From NCBI RefSeq assembly GCF_003634935.1, contig NZ_RBXO01000001.1:4117501-4181500 (forward strand): a stretch of DNA of 64,000 bases, written 5' to 3'. A model generated the notes under the pieces. It was given only the letters and a program-made list of their open reading frames with translations, did not search any database and was not told where the DNA came from. Positions 25,607-33,280 of the stretch are shown one piece after another (within the stretch, counting starts at the first letter, position 1; the number at the start of each line of letters is the position of its first letter). The position numbers and the translations under genes are program-made. This DNA comes from Saccharothrix australiensis. GTDB lineage: Bacteria > Actinomycetota > Actinomycetes > Mycobacteriales > Pseudonocardiaceae.

Positions 25607-26179
25607 GTGGACTTCGACGCCGTGCTGCACGCCGTGGGCCCGAGGCTGCGCGCGATCCGCCGCCGACGCGGCGCGACCCTGGCCGACCTCGCCGCCGAGA
25701 CCGGGATCTCCGAGAGCACGCTGTCCCGGCTGGAGAGCGGGCAGCGCCGGGCCAACCTCGAACTCCTGCTGCCGCTGGCCAGGGCGCACGGGGTGCCGCT
25801 GGACGAGCTGGTCGGCGCGCCCGACACCGGCGACCCCCGGGTCCACCTGCGCCCGGTCGTGCGGCGCGGGCGGACCGTCATCCCGCTCACCCGGCGGGCG
25901 GGCGGGCTCCAGGCGTACAAGATGATCATCCCGCCGGCGGAGGCGCCGGCGGACCCGGAGCTGCGCGTGCACGAGGGCTACGAGTGGATGTACGTCCTCG
26001 ACGGCCGGTTGCGCCTGCTGCTGGGCGAGCAGGACCTGGTGCTCAAGCCCGGTGAGGCGGCCGAGTTCGACACCCACGTGCCGCACTGGTTCGGCGCGGC
26101 CGGACCCGAGCCCGTCGAGCTGCTCACCCTGTTCGGGCAGCAGGGGGAACGGGCCCACATCCGGGCCCGCACCCGATAG
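25607..26179 (+). CDS. XRE-family regulator with C-terminal cupin domain
   Basis: A 190-residue transcription factor. Residues 10-65 are a Cro/C1-type helix-turn-helix (TLADLAAETGISESTLSRLE). Residues about 105-185 form a cupin barrel (VHEGYEWMYVLDGRLRLLLG and HVPHWFGAAG) that usually binds a small effector. The GTG at 25607 follows a TTGCC-N5-GGCAA palindrome. The same site lies upstream of the facing methyltransferase gene, so the pair is probably one small regulon. MSCR/SutR-like proteins of this architecture commonly repress nearby metabolic genes; the effector is unknown. Confidence 0.88.
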   Translation: MDFDAVLHAVGPRLRAIRRRRGATLADLAAETGISESTLSRLESGQRRANLELLLPLARAHGVPLDELVGAPDTGDPRVHLRPVVRRGRTVIPLTRRAGGLQAYKMIIPPAEAPADPELRVHEGYEWMYVLDGRLRLLLGEQDLVLKPGEAAEFDTHVPHWFGAAGPEPVELLTLFGQQGERAHIRARTR

Positions 26180-26297
26180 CCGTCGCGCCCGATAGTCTCC
26201 GCACCCGGCAACCGCCGCGCCCGAGAGCAGCAGAGGCCGGTCGCCGCCGCACCCGACGACGGCAGCGCCCGGTGGTCACCGGCACCGCGCCCGGCGC

Positions 26298-26918
26298 CTA
26301 CCGCCGCCGCACGCGCAGCACGTTGTCGACCCGGCTCCCGGCCTGCCCCTCCGGCCCGGTCAGCTCCCGCTCGACCAGCTCCTCCAGCTCCACCTCCCAC
26401 CGGTCGTCCAGCCGCAGCGCCGCCAGCACGTCGCCGGTGGTCGGGAACCGGATGTCCGCCGGCGGCTCGGTCACCCACGTCGGCCACCCGGCGTGGCCGA
26501 CGACCAGCAGCACGCCGCCGTCCGCGACCGCCGCGGCGGCCCGGCGCAGCACCGCGTCCCGCTCGCCGTCCCGCTCGACCGGCGAGTGCAGGAACTGCGC
26601 CGACACCAGGTCGAACGTCCCGGCCGGGAACGTTTCGGCCAGGTCGTGCCGCTCCCACGTGATCCGGTCCGCCACGCCGGCCTCCTCCGCCCGCGCCGCA
26701 GCCCGCGCGAGCGCCGTGGCCGACACGTCGGCGCCCACCACCCGCCACCCGCGGCCGGCCAGCCACACCGCGTCCGCGCCCTCGGCGCACCCGAGGTCCA
26801 GCGCCGCGCCGGGCGGCAGCGCGGACACCTCGCGCACCAGCAGCGGATTGGCCTGCCCGCTCCACACCTGGTCCCGGTCCAGGTAGAAGCCCTCCCAGTA
26901 CTGCTCAGCCGTCGTCAT
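26298..26918 (-). CDS. Class I SAM-dependent methyltransferase
   Basis: A 206-residue methyltransferase. Motif I is ALDLGCAEGADAVWLAGRG (residues 37-55), motif II includes VVGADVSATAL, and motif IV is FDLVSAQFLHSP. A short N-terminal cap (YWEGFYLDRDQVWSGQANP) matches the thiopurine/TehB-like group that detoxifies small molecules. The ATG at 26918 is chosen; the upstream palindrome TTGCC-N5-GGCAA is the same as before the XRE-cupin gene, which converges from the other side. The gap between the convergent genes (26180-26297) contains decayed GCGCCCGATAG-like repeats. Confidence 0.85.
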   Translation of the reverse strand: MTTAEQYWEGFYLDRDQVWSGQANPLLVREVSALPPGAALDLGCAEGADAVWLAGRGWRVVGADVSATALARAAARAEEAGVADRITWERHDLAETFPAGTFDLVSAQFLHSPVERDGERDAVLRRAAAAVADGGVLLVVGHAGWPTWVTEPPADIRFPTTGDVLAALRLDDRWEVELEELVERELTGPEGQAGSRVDNVLRVRRR

Positions 26919-26960
26919 GACCGCACCTTGCACCGGGCCGTCGACACCACGCCAGATTTC

Positions 26961-26975
26961 TTGCCATCCCGGCAA
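26961..26975 (-). promoter_or_regulatory. Palindromic operator before the methyltransferase gene
   Basis: TTGCC-ATCCC-GGCAA (extended by one C/G pair at 26960/26976) lies 43-57 bases upstream of the methyltransferase start. Half-sites and spacing match the site before the XRE-cupin gene, so that regulator probably binds here too. Confidence 0.6.
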
Positions 26976-27069
26976 GACGGGACTCACGCAGGGCGCGACG
27001 TCCGCAGCGTGCGCGGTGGGACGCCGAGCCGCGCCGACCGACGGCCGGGGCGACTTCGGCCGGGCGGCA

Positions 27070-27218
27070 GCAAGGGATTCGAGGGCCTGTCCCGGCCGCC
27101 CGACGGCCGCGTGCTCAACTCCGTCCGCACGCCCGGCAGGCCCGACGAGAACGAGTTCATCACCGTCCGGCCGGCCGACCGCCTGCACACCGACCCGAGG
27201 GTGCTCGCCCGGCGGTGA
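27070..27218 (+). pseudogene. Orphan coding-like fragment
   Basis: About 49 codons ending at the TGA 27216-27218 have the strong GC-rich third positions of real genes and read as plausible protein: KGFEGLSRPPDGRVLNSV, then DENEFITVRPADRLHTDPRV. No credible start or N-terminal domain is present, because upstream the frame turns into Arg-rich nonsense. It is probably the 3' remnant of a deleted gene in the otherwise empty 26976-27375 gap. The family is not recognised. Confidence 0.3.
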
Positions 27219-27375
27219 CCGGGTGGGTGGCCGCGGGCACCCACCCCGGCCGCCGATCGTCCGCCAGCGCGGCGTGTCCGCGGTTGCGCGCCCGTGGTCG
27301 CGTGCGGTGTGCCGTCACCGTCGCGTCGTCCGGGCCGGGAGCCACCGTCCCGGACCCGGCGAGGCGTGGACCGGG

Positions 27376-28758
27376 TCACGCCCGGGTCGACCACCAGCGG
27401 CGGCCCGCCTCGCCGAGGGTCGGGATCGGGTCGTAGTACGGGTAGCGCCGGCTCAACGCGTCGGGGTCCTCCAGTTCGATCCCGGTCCGGTAGTTCTTCG
27501 TCCAGTACGAGATGCCCAGCTCGCGGTCGTACTCGGCGACCTGGTGCACCCACCGCTTGCCGACGTAGGGCACGTCGCACACGATGCGCGGCGTGGCGTA
27601 GCCGGGCAGGTAGCCCATGATCGCGTGCTGGAGCTCCTGCGCCTCCCACACGGCCACGCGCCAGTGCTCGGCGTTGGGGATCATGTCGCACATGTAGAAG
27701 TAGTACGGCAGGACGTTCGCCTCGCCCTGCAACGCGAAGCACAGGTCGAGCAGGTCGTCCGGGGTCGCGTTGACGCCCTTCATCAGCACGCCCTGGTTGC
27801 GCACGTCCCGCACGCCGACCTCCAGCGCGGTGCGGGCGGCCTCGGCGACCAGGGGCGTCACCGACTGCACGTGGTTGACGTGGGTGTGGATGGCGAGGTT
27901 CACGCCGCGTCGGCCGGCGGTGCGCGCCACGCGTTCCAGGCCCTCCACCACCGCCGGCTGGAGCCAGTGCTGCGGCAGCCCGGCGAGCGCCTTGGTGGCC
28001 AGCCGGACGTCGCGCACGGTGTCGATGTCGAGCAGCCGCATCAGGAACGACTCCAGGTGCGGCCACGGCACGTTGGCGACGTCGCCGCCGGAGACCACGA
28101 CGTCCCGCACGCCGGGCGTCCGCCTGAGGTAGTCGATCATCCGGTCCTGCCGGTCGACCGGCTTGAGCAGCAGCTTCTGCTTGCGGACCTGCGGGGTGGA
28201 GTTGCCGACGAGGTCCATGCGGGTGCAGTGGCCGCAGTACTGGGGGCAGGTGGAGACCAGCTCGGCCAGCACCTTGGTGGGGTAGCGGTGGGTCAGGCCC
28301 TCCACGACCCACATCTCGGTCTCGTGCAGCGAGTCCCGCGCCGAGTGGGGGTGGCTCGGCCAGTCGGGGTCGCGGTCGGAGCGCACCGGCATCAGGTACC
28401 GCCGGACCGGGTCGGCGAGGAACGCCCCGGTGAAGTCGGCCGGGTCGGCGTCGGGCGCCACGGTGTTGAGCATCTGCGGCGGCACGAGCATCGACATCGT
28501 CGCCAGCTCGGCCTGGTCGGCGAGCAGGTCGTCGTAGCACCGCTCGTCGAGCAGGTCGCCCAGCACGGCGCGCAGCTGACGGACGTTCTTCACGCAGTGC
28601 GCCCGCTGCCACCGGGCGTCGCGCCACTGCGCCTCGGTGACGTCGCGCCAGCCGGGGAACCGCCGCCAGTCGGGTTCCACCAGTTCCCGGCGGACGTAGG
28701 TGTAGGGCTGGAGGTCGGGTCGCGGTACCGCGGGCACGGTCTCGTGTAGCGCAGTCAT
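27376..28758 (-). CDS. kamA: Lysine 2,3-aminomutase
   Basis: A 460-residue radical-SAM and PLP enzyme converting L-alpha-lysine to L-beta-lysine. The iron-sulfur motif CPQYCGHCTRMDLVG (CxxxCxxC) lies near residue 170, the SAM-binding DVVVSGGDVANV near 220, and the segment LPYYFYMCDMIPNAEHWR is characteristic of KamA; NYRTGIELEDPDALSRRYPY closes the protein. The usual PLP-binding Lys sits in the C-terminal part, where several candidates exist. It is divergent from fxsA. Together with kdd, kamD, kamE and kal further on it opens lysine catabolism; alternatively beta-lysine may serve as osmolyte or antibiotic building block. Confidence 0.93.
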   Translation of the reverse strand: MTALHETVPAVPRPDLQPYTYVRRELVEPDWRRFPGWRDVTEAQWRDARWQRAHCVKNVRQLRAVLGDLLDERCYDDLLADQAELATMSMLVPPQMLNTVAPDADPADFTGAFLADPVRRYLMPVRSDRDPDWPSHPHSARDSLHETEMWVVEGLTHRYPTKVLAELVSTCPQYCGHCTRMDLVGNSTPQVRKQKLLLKPVDRQDRMIDYLRRTPGVRDVVVSGGDVANVPWPHLESFLMRLLDIDTVRDVRLATKALAGLPQHWLQPAVVEGLERVARTAGRRGVNLAIHTHVNHVQSVTPLVAEAARTALEVGVRDVRNQGVLMKGVNATPDDLLDLCFALQGEANVLPYYFYMCDMIPNAEHWRVAVWEAQELQHAIMGYLPGYATPRIVCDVPYVGKRWVHQVAEYDRELGISYWTKNYRTGIELEDPDALSRRYPYYDPIPTLGEAGRRWWSTRA

Positions 28759-28865
28759 ACGTGCTCCCTACCCGTAGGGTGGCTTGAAGATATTCTGTCA
28801 GAGGTGTGGATCGACGTAAATATTTCGGCGGGGAGTGTTTCGGGGCGTTCGTTCGTTGAGCGGGT
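28759..28865. promoter_or_regulatory. Divergent promoter region of kamA and fxsA
   Basis: A 107-bp gap with strikingly low GC (GAAGATATTCTG, GTAAATATTTCGG) between two divergent genes. On the kamA strand an AATATCT-type -10 element is present. TGAAGATAT (28785-28793) recurs upstream of kdd (32225-32233), in the opposite orientation relative to the gene. Confidence 0.45.
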
Positions 28866-29345
28866 ATGCGCGTGTTCGCCGTAGTGCTCATCGGTCTGGC
28901 CGTCGAGATCACCGCCCTGGTGGCGGCCTTCGGGGCGTGGGGCCTCCTGCCCACCCTGGGGTTGCTGGTGCTGGGCGGGGTGGTCGGCTCGATGCTGATG
29001 AGGCGGGAGGGCGCGCGCACGATGGCGGCCTTCTCCGAGGCGCTGCGCTCCCGCCGCGCGCCGCACCAGGAGATCGCCGACGGCGTCCTGATCGCGGCGG
29101 CGGGGTTCCTGATCGTGGTGCCGGGCTTCCTCAGCGACGTCGCGGGCCTGCTGCTGCTGTTCCCGCCGACCCGCCGGCTGCTCAGCAGGCGGCTCGCGCG
29201 GCGCTCCGAGCAGCGGGAGCGCGAGATGGCGATGAACCTGCGCCACGGCAGGCCGCCGATGGCGGGCGGCGTGGTGATCGACGGCGACGTGGTGGACGTC
29301 CGGCCGTCCGAGCCGAAGCCCGCCCAGCGGCCCGAACTGACCTGA
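28866..29345 (+). CDS. fxsA: FxsA-family membrane protein
   Basis: A 159-residue inner-membrane protein. The order of segments is that of FxsA: an N-terminal pair of helices (residues 3-45), the amphipathic linker REGARTMAAFSEALRSRRAP, a further hydrophobic stretch with ADGVLIAAAGFLIVVPGFLSD and the exact family feature PPTRRLLSRRL. In E. coli the protein relieves exclusion of phage T7 by plasmid F; the physiological role is unknown. The ATG at 28866 has GAGCGGG upstream. It stands between kamA and the oxidoreductase gene with no evident link to lysine degradation. Confidence 0.88.
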   Translation: MRVFAVVLIGLAVEITALVAAFGAWGLLPTLGLLVLGGVVGSMLMRREGARTMAAFSEALRSRRAPHQEIADGVLIAAAGFLIVVPGFLSDVAGLLLLFPPTRRLLSRRLARRSEQREREMAMNLRHGRPPMAGGVVIDGDVVDVRPSEPKPAQRPELT

Positions 29346-29490
29346 CCGGGAGCCGCGCGACCTCGGATCTGTTCGCGACCCGCGCCGGATCGAACCGCGC
29401 CGGATCGACCCGAACCGCGCCGGTCCCGACCGCGTCGACGAGCACCGCACCGTCCTGATCGCGTCGACCCCGGGTGCGCCGCACCGCCCG

Positions 29491-29523
29491 GTGTCACCCG
29501 GTCGTGTCGCGGGTACGTGACAC
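29491..29523 (+). promoter_or_regulatory. Inverted repeat before the LLM oxidoreductase gene
   Basis: GTGTCAC-N19-GTGACAC (7+19+7) ends three bases before the ATG at 29527. It may be an operator or a leader hairpin. The preceding 29380-29460 stretch consists of decayed 15-base ACCGCGCCGGATCGA units. Confidence 0.4.
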
Positions 29524-29526
29524 GGC

Positions 29527-30486
29527 ATGACGGTCATCGGTGTGCACGCCTCGCACGAGCAGGTCCACCCGTCGCGACTGCTGGACGCCGTCCGCCGCGC
29601 CGAGGAGGTCGGGTTCGACGCGGCGATGTGCTCGGACCACTTCTCGCCCTGGAGCGAGCGGCAGGGGCAGTCGGGGTTCGCCTGGTCGTGGCTGGGCGCC
29701 GCGCTCCAGGCGACCGCCCTGCCGTTCGGGGTGGTCAACGCGCCCGGCCAGCGGTACCACCCGGCGGTGGTCGCGCAGGCGATCGGCACGCTCGGCGCGA
29801 TGTACCCCGACCGGTTCTGGGCCGCGCTGGGCACGGGCGAGGCGAGCAACGAGCACATCACCGGCGACCGGTGGCCGCGCAAGGACGTCCGCGCGGCCCG
29901 GCTGCGCGAGTGCGTGGACGTCATCCGCGCCCTGCTCGCCGGTGAGGAGGTCAGCCACGACGGCCTGGTCACCGTGGACCGCGCGCGGCTGTGGACCAGA
30001 CCGGACCGACCGCCCGCCCTGCTCGGCGCGGCCGTCAGCGCCGCCACGGCCCGCTGGTGCGCCGAGTGGGCCGACGGGCTGATCACGGTCAACGCGCCCC
30101 TCGCGCACCTGCGCGAGGTGGTGGACGCCTACCGCGGCGCGGGCGGCATCGGCAAGCTGGCGCTGCAAGTGCACCTGAGCTGGGCACCCGACCACGAGCA
30201 GGCGCTGCGGATCGCCCACGACCAGTGGCGCGGCAACGTGTTCGGCCCGCCGGTGTGCTGGGACCTGGAGACACCCCGGCACTTCGACGTGCTGGCCGAG
30301 CACGTCACGCCCGAGCGGGTGGCGGGCACCGTGGACGTGTCCGCCGACCTCGGCCGGCACGCCGAGGTGCTGCGCGGCTACGCCGAACTCGGGTTCGACG
30401 AGCTGTACCTGCACCACGTGGGCCAGGAGCAGGCCGCGTTCCTCGACGCGTTCGGCGAGCACGTCCTGCCGGGGGTGCGGCGGTGA
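29527..30486 (+). CDS. LLM-class flavin/F420-dependent oxidoreductase
   Basis: A 319-residue bacterial luciferase-like TIM-barrel oxidoreductase. The N-terminus VIGVHASHEQVHPSRLLDAV and the following SDHFSPWSERQGQSGFAWSW are typical of the TIGR03885-type branch, which is usually found beside alpha-amylase or trehalose genes; the barrel continues with FWAALGTGEASNEHITGD. FMN or F420 is the likely cofactor. The stop overlaps the next start (GTGA), so it is translated with the GH13 enzyme. A redox step on a sugar derivative is a reasonable guess, not shown. Confidence 0.85.
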   Translation: MTVIGVHASHEQVHPSRLLDAVRRAEEVGFDAAMCSDHFSPWSERQGQSGFAWSWLGAALQATALPFGVVNAPGQRYHPAVVAQAIGTLGAMYPDRFWAALGTGEASNEHITGDRWPRKDVRAARLRECVDVIRALLAGEEVSHDGLVTVDRARLWTRPDRPPALLGAAVSAATARWCAEWADGLITVNAPLAHLREVVDAYRGAGGIGKLALQVHLSWAPDHEQALRIAHDQWRGNVFGPPVCWDLETPRHFDVLAEHVTPERVAGTVDVSADLGRHAEVLRGYAELGFDELYLHHVGQEQAAFLDAFGEHVLPGVRR

Positions 30487-32015
30487 AGCTCACCCGGACC
30501 GCCGACCTGTGGTGGAAGAACGCCGTCGTCTACTGCCTGGACGTGGAGACCTTCCACGACTCCGACGGCGACGGCCACGGCGACTTCCGCGGCCTGGTCG
30601 ACCGGATCGACCACCTGCACCGCCTGGGCGTGACGTGCCTGTGGCTGATGCCGTTCTTCCCCTCGCCGGACCGGGACGACGGCTACGACATCACCGACTT
30701 CTACGGCGTCGACCCGCGCCTGGGCACGCTGGGCGACTTCGTGGAGTTCGTCCGCACCGCCCGCGACCGGGGCATGCGGGTGATCGCCGACCTGGTGGTC
30801 AACCACACCTCGGACCAACACCCCTGGTTCCGGGAGGCCCGCTCGTCGCGGGACTCGCCGCGCCGCGACTGGTACGTGTGGCGCGACCAGCCGCCGCCCG
30901 GCGCCGAGCGGGGCGTGGTGTTCCCCGACCGGGAGAAGTCGCTGTGGGAGCGGGACGAGGAGTCCGGCCAGTACTACCTGCACCGCTTCTACAAGCACCA
31001 GCCGGACCTGAACGTGGCCAACCCGCGGGTGCGTGACGAGATCGCCCGCGTGATGGGGTTCTGGATGGAGCTGGGGCTGTCCGGGTTCCGCGTGGACGCG
31101 GTGCCGTTCCTGCTGGAGGCGCCCGTGCAGGACCTGCCGGACCCGCACGACTACCTGGGCGACCTGCGCGCGTTCCTGTCCCGCCGCGACGGCGAGGCCG
31201 TGCTGCTGGGCGAGGTCAACCTGCCCTACGCCGACACCATGCGGTTCTTCGGCAGCGCCGACGGGGTGGGCGACGAGCTGCACATGTGCTTCGACTTCGT
31301 CGGGATGCAGCAGCTGTACCTGTCGCTGGCGCGCAAGGACGCCGGCCCCCTGACACACGCCCTGAAGGAACGGCCGTTGCCGCCGCGCGACTGCCACTGG
31401 GCGACGTTCGTGCGCAACCACGACGAGCTGATCCTGGACAAGCTGACCGAGCCGGAGCGCCGCGAGGTGTTCGCCGCGTTCGGCCCGGAGGAGGACATGC
31501 AGCTCTACGGCCGGGGCCTGCGCCGCCGCCTGCCGTCGATGATGGGCGACGAGCGGCGCACCCGGATGGTCTACAGCCTGCTGTTCTCGCTGCCCGGCAC
31601 GCCGGTCCTGTTCTACGGCGAGGAGGTCGGCATGACCGAGGACCTGTCGCAACCGGACCGGCTGGCGGTGCGCACGCCGATGTGGTGGGACGCGGTCGAG
31701 GAGCAGCGGCACGACCCGGACTCGCTGCTGGCGTGGGTGCGGCTGCTCGTCGAGCGCTACCGGGAGTGCCCGGAGCTGGCGTGGGGCGCGTTCAGCATGA
31801 TCGACACCACCGACCCGGCCGTGTTCGCGCACCGCTGCGACATCGACGGCGGGACGGTCGTGGCCGTGCACAACCTGGGCGACGACGCGGCGGAGGTGGA
31901 GCTGTCCGGGGTGCAGGGCGCGCTGACCGACGTGTTCAGCGGCGCGCCCGCCGCGCCGCGGGTGGTGCTGGAGCCCTACGGCTGCCGCTGGCTGCGGGCC
32001 GGGGCGGGCCGGTAG
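30483..32015 (+). CDS. GH13 alpha-amylase-family enzyme (trehalose synthase-like)
   Basis: A 510-residue glycoside hydrolase 13 protein acting on alpha-glucosides. The conserved regions are all present: DLVVNHTSDQHPWF (region I), GFRVDAVPFLL with the nucleophile Asp (region II), VLLGEVNLPY with the acid Glu (region III) and FVRNHDELILDKL with the stabilising Asp (region IV). The start WWKNAVVYCLDVETFHDSDG and the NHDE loop are like trehalose synthase/oligo-1,6-glucosidase members. It overlaps the oxidoreductase gene by four bases. No signal peptide, so it acts on cytosolic maltose, trehalose or isomaltosides. Confidence 0.88.
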   Translation: MKLTRTADLWWKNAVVYCLDVETFHDSDGDGHGDFRGLVDRIDHLHRLGVTCLWLMPFFPSPDRDDGYDITDFYGVDPRLGTLGDFVEFVRTARDRGMRVIADLVVNHTSDQHPWFREARSSRDSPRRDWYVWRDQPPPGAERGVVFPDREKSLWERDEESGQYYLHRFYKHQPDLNVANPRVRDEIARVMGFWMELGLSGFRVDAVPFLLEAPVQDLPDPHDYLGDLRAFLSRRDGEAVLLGEVNLPYADTMRFFGSADGVGDELHMCFDFVGMQQLYLSLARKDAGPLTHALKERPLPPRDCHWATFVRNHDELILDKLTEPERREVFAAFGPEEDMQLYGRGLRRRLPSMMGDERRTRMVYSLLFSLPGTPVLFYGEEVGMTEDLSQPDRLAVRTPMWWDAVEEQRHDPDSLLAWVRLLVERYRECPELAWGAFSMIDTTDPAVFAHRCDIDGGTVVAVHNLGDDAAEVELSGVQGALTDVFSGAPAAPRVVLEPYGCRWLRAGAGR

Positions 32016-32219
32016 CCGGCCGTCACCGGGCGCCGGTCGCGTCCCGCGTCGAGCGGACCGGCCGGCGCCCGGTGTGCGTCGCCGTTCCCTGGGGACGGGC
32101 TCGGTCGGGTGTCGCGGCCGGTGGCGCGCGGCGCAGTCGGGGTGGCCGGAGCGGGGTGGCGTGGCGGCGGGCTCGCCACATCCCCCTTTCGAGCCGGATG
32201 CTTGCGCAATCTTGACGCG

Positions 32220-32266
32220 TCACGTGAAGATATCCCGGTCCAGTCGCTGTCGACCGGAGGATTTCC
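32220..32266 (+). promoter_or_regulatory. Regulatory region of the lysine operon
   Basis: Upstream of kdd the palindrome TCACGTGA (32220-32227) overlaps TGAAGATAT (32225-32233), which also occurs before kamA. A clear CGGAGGA ribosome site precedes the ATG at 32267. The palindrome could bind a regulator coordinating both lysine transcripts. The rest of the 32016-32219 spacer shows nothing else. Confidence 0.45.
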
Positions 32267-33280
32267 ATGACTTCGCCGTACGGTCTGCACCGCGTCGTCG
32301 AGCCCGCCGGTGTCCTGCCGCAGCAGGCGTGGCGGCTGGACGCGACACCGGAGTGCGGCGCGGACGAGGTCGTGGTGGACGTCGAGCGGCTCAACCTCGA
32401 CGCCGCGTCGTTCCGGCAGCTGCGCGAGGAGCACGGGCCGGACGTGCGGCGGGCGGTGCTCGACATCGTCGCCGAGCGCGGCAAGCTGCACAACCCCGTG
32501 ACCGGGTCCGGCGGGATGCTGCTCGGCACCGTCCGCGCCGTCGGCCCCGACTCGCCGCTGGGCCTGCGGGTGGGCGACCGGATCGCCACCCTGGTGTCGC
32601 TGACCCTCACGCCGCTGCGCATCACCGACGGCCTCGCGTCCTGGGACGGCACGACCGAGCAGGCGCCGTGCGCGGGCACCGCGGTGCTGTTCGGGCGGTC
32701 GATCGCCGCCGTGCTGCCCGCCGACCTGCCCGACGCGCTGGCGCTGTCGGTGCTCGACGTGTGCGGCGCGCCCGCCCTCACCGACCGGGTCGTGCGCCGC
32801 CGCGCCGCGACGTCCGTGCTGGTGCTGGGCGGCGGCGGGAAGTCGGGCTCGCTGTCGCTGGCCGCCGCCCGCCGCGCCGGCGCGGCCCGCCTGGTGGCGC
32901 TGGTGCCGACCCCGGCCGAGGCGGACCTGGTGACCCGGTCCGGGCTGGCCGACGAGGTGGTGGTCGCCGACGCCCGCGACCCCGTCGCGGTGCGGGCCGC
33001 GGTGGGCCGCCCGGTCGACGTCACCGTGGTGTGCGTGGACGTGCCCGGCTGCGAGCACGGCGCGATCCTCGCGACGGCCGACGGCGGCGCGGTGGTGTTC
33101 TTCTCGATGGCCACCTCGTTCCCCGCCGCCGCGCTGGGCGCGGAAGGGCTCGCCGCCGACGTGGAGATGCTCGTCGGCAACGGCTACGTGCCCGGTCACG
33201 CCGCGTTCGCGCTCGACCTGGTGCGGGCGGAACCTGCCGTGCGGTCGCTGTTCGAGCACCGGCAGACTGCACAGGCGTGA
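32267..33280 (+). CDS. kdd: L-erythro-3,5-diaminohexanoate dehydrogenase
   Basis: A 337-residue dehydrogenase that deaminates 3,5-diaminohexanoate to 3-keto-5-aminohexanoate with NAD. The sequence has the Kdd features: AWRLDATPECGADEVVVDVE at the start, a medium-chain-dehydrogenase core without zinc ligands, a nucleotide site VLVLGGGGKSGSLSLAAARR and the terminal GNGYVPGHAAFALDLVR. CGGAGGA stands before ATG 32267. It begins a run of five genes joined by GTGA overlaps or very short gaps (kdd, amidohydrolase, kamD, kamE, kal), consistent with step three of lysine fermentation-type degradation. Confidence 0.9.
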   Translation: MTSPYGLHRVVEPAGVLPQQAWRLDATPECGADEVVVDVERLNLDAASFRQLREEHGPDVRRAVLDIVAERGKLHNPVTGSGGMLLGTVRAVGPDSPLGLRVGDRIATLVSLTLTPLRITDGLASWDGTTEQAPCAGTAVLFGRSIAAVLPADLPDALALSVLDVCGAPALTDRVVRRRAATSVLVLGGGGKSGSLSLAAARRAGAARLVALVPTPAEADLVTRSGLADEVVVADARDPVAVRAAVGRPVDVTVVCVDVPGCEHGAILATADGGAVVFFSMATSFPAAALGAEGLAADVEMLVGNGYVPGHAAFALDLVRAEPAVRSLFEHRQTAQA

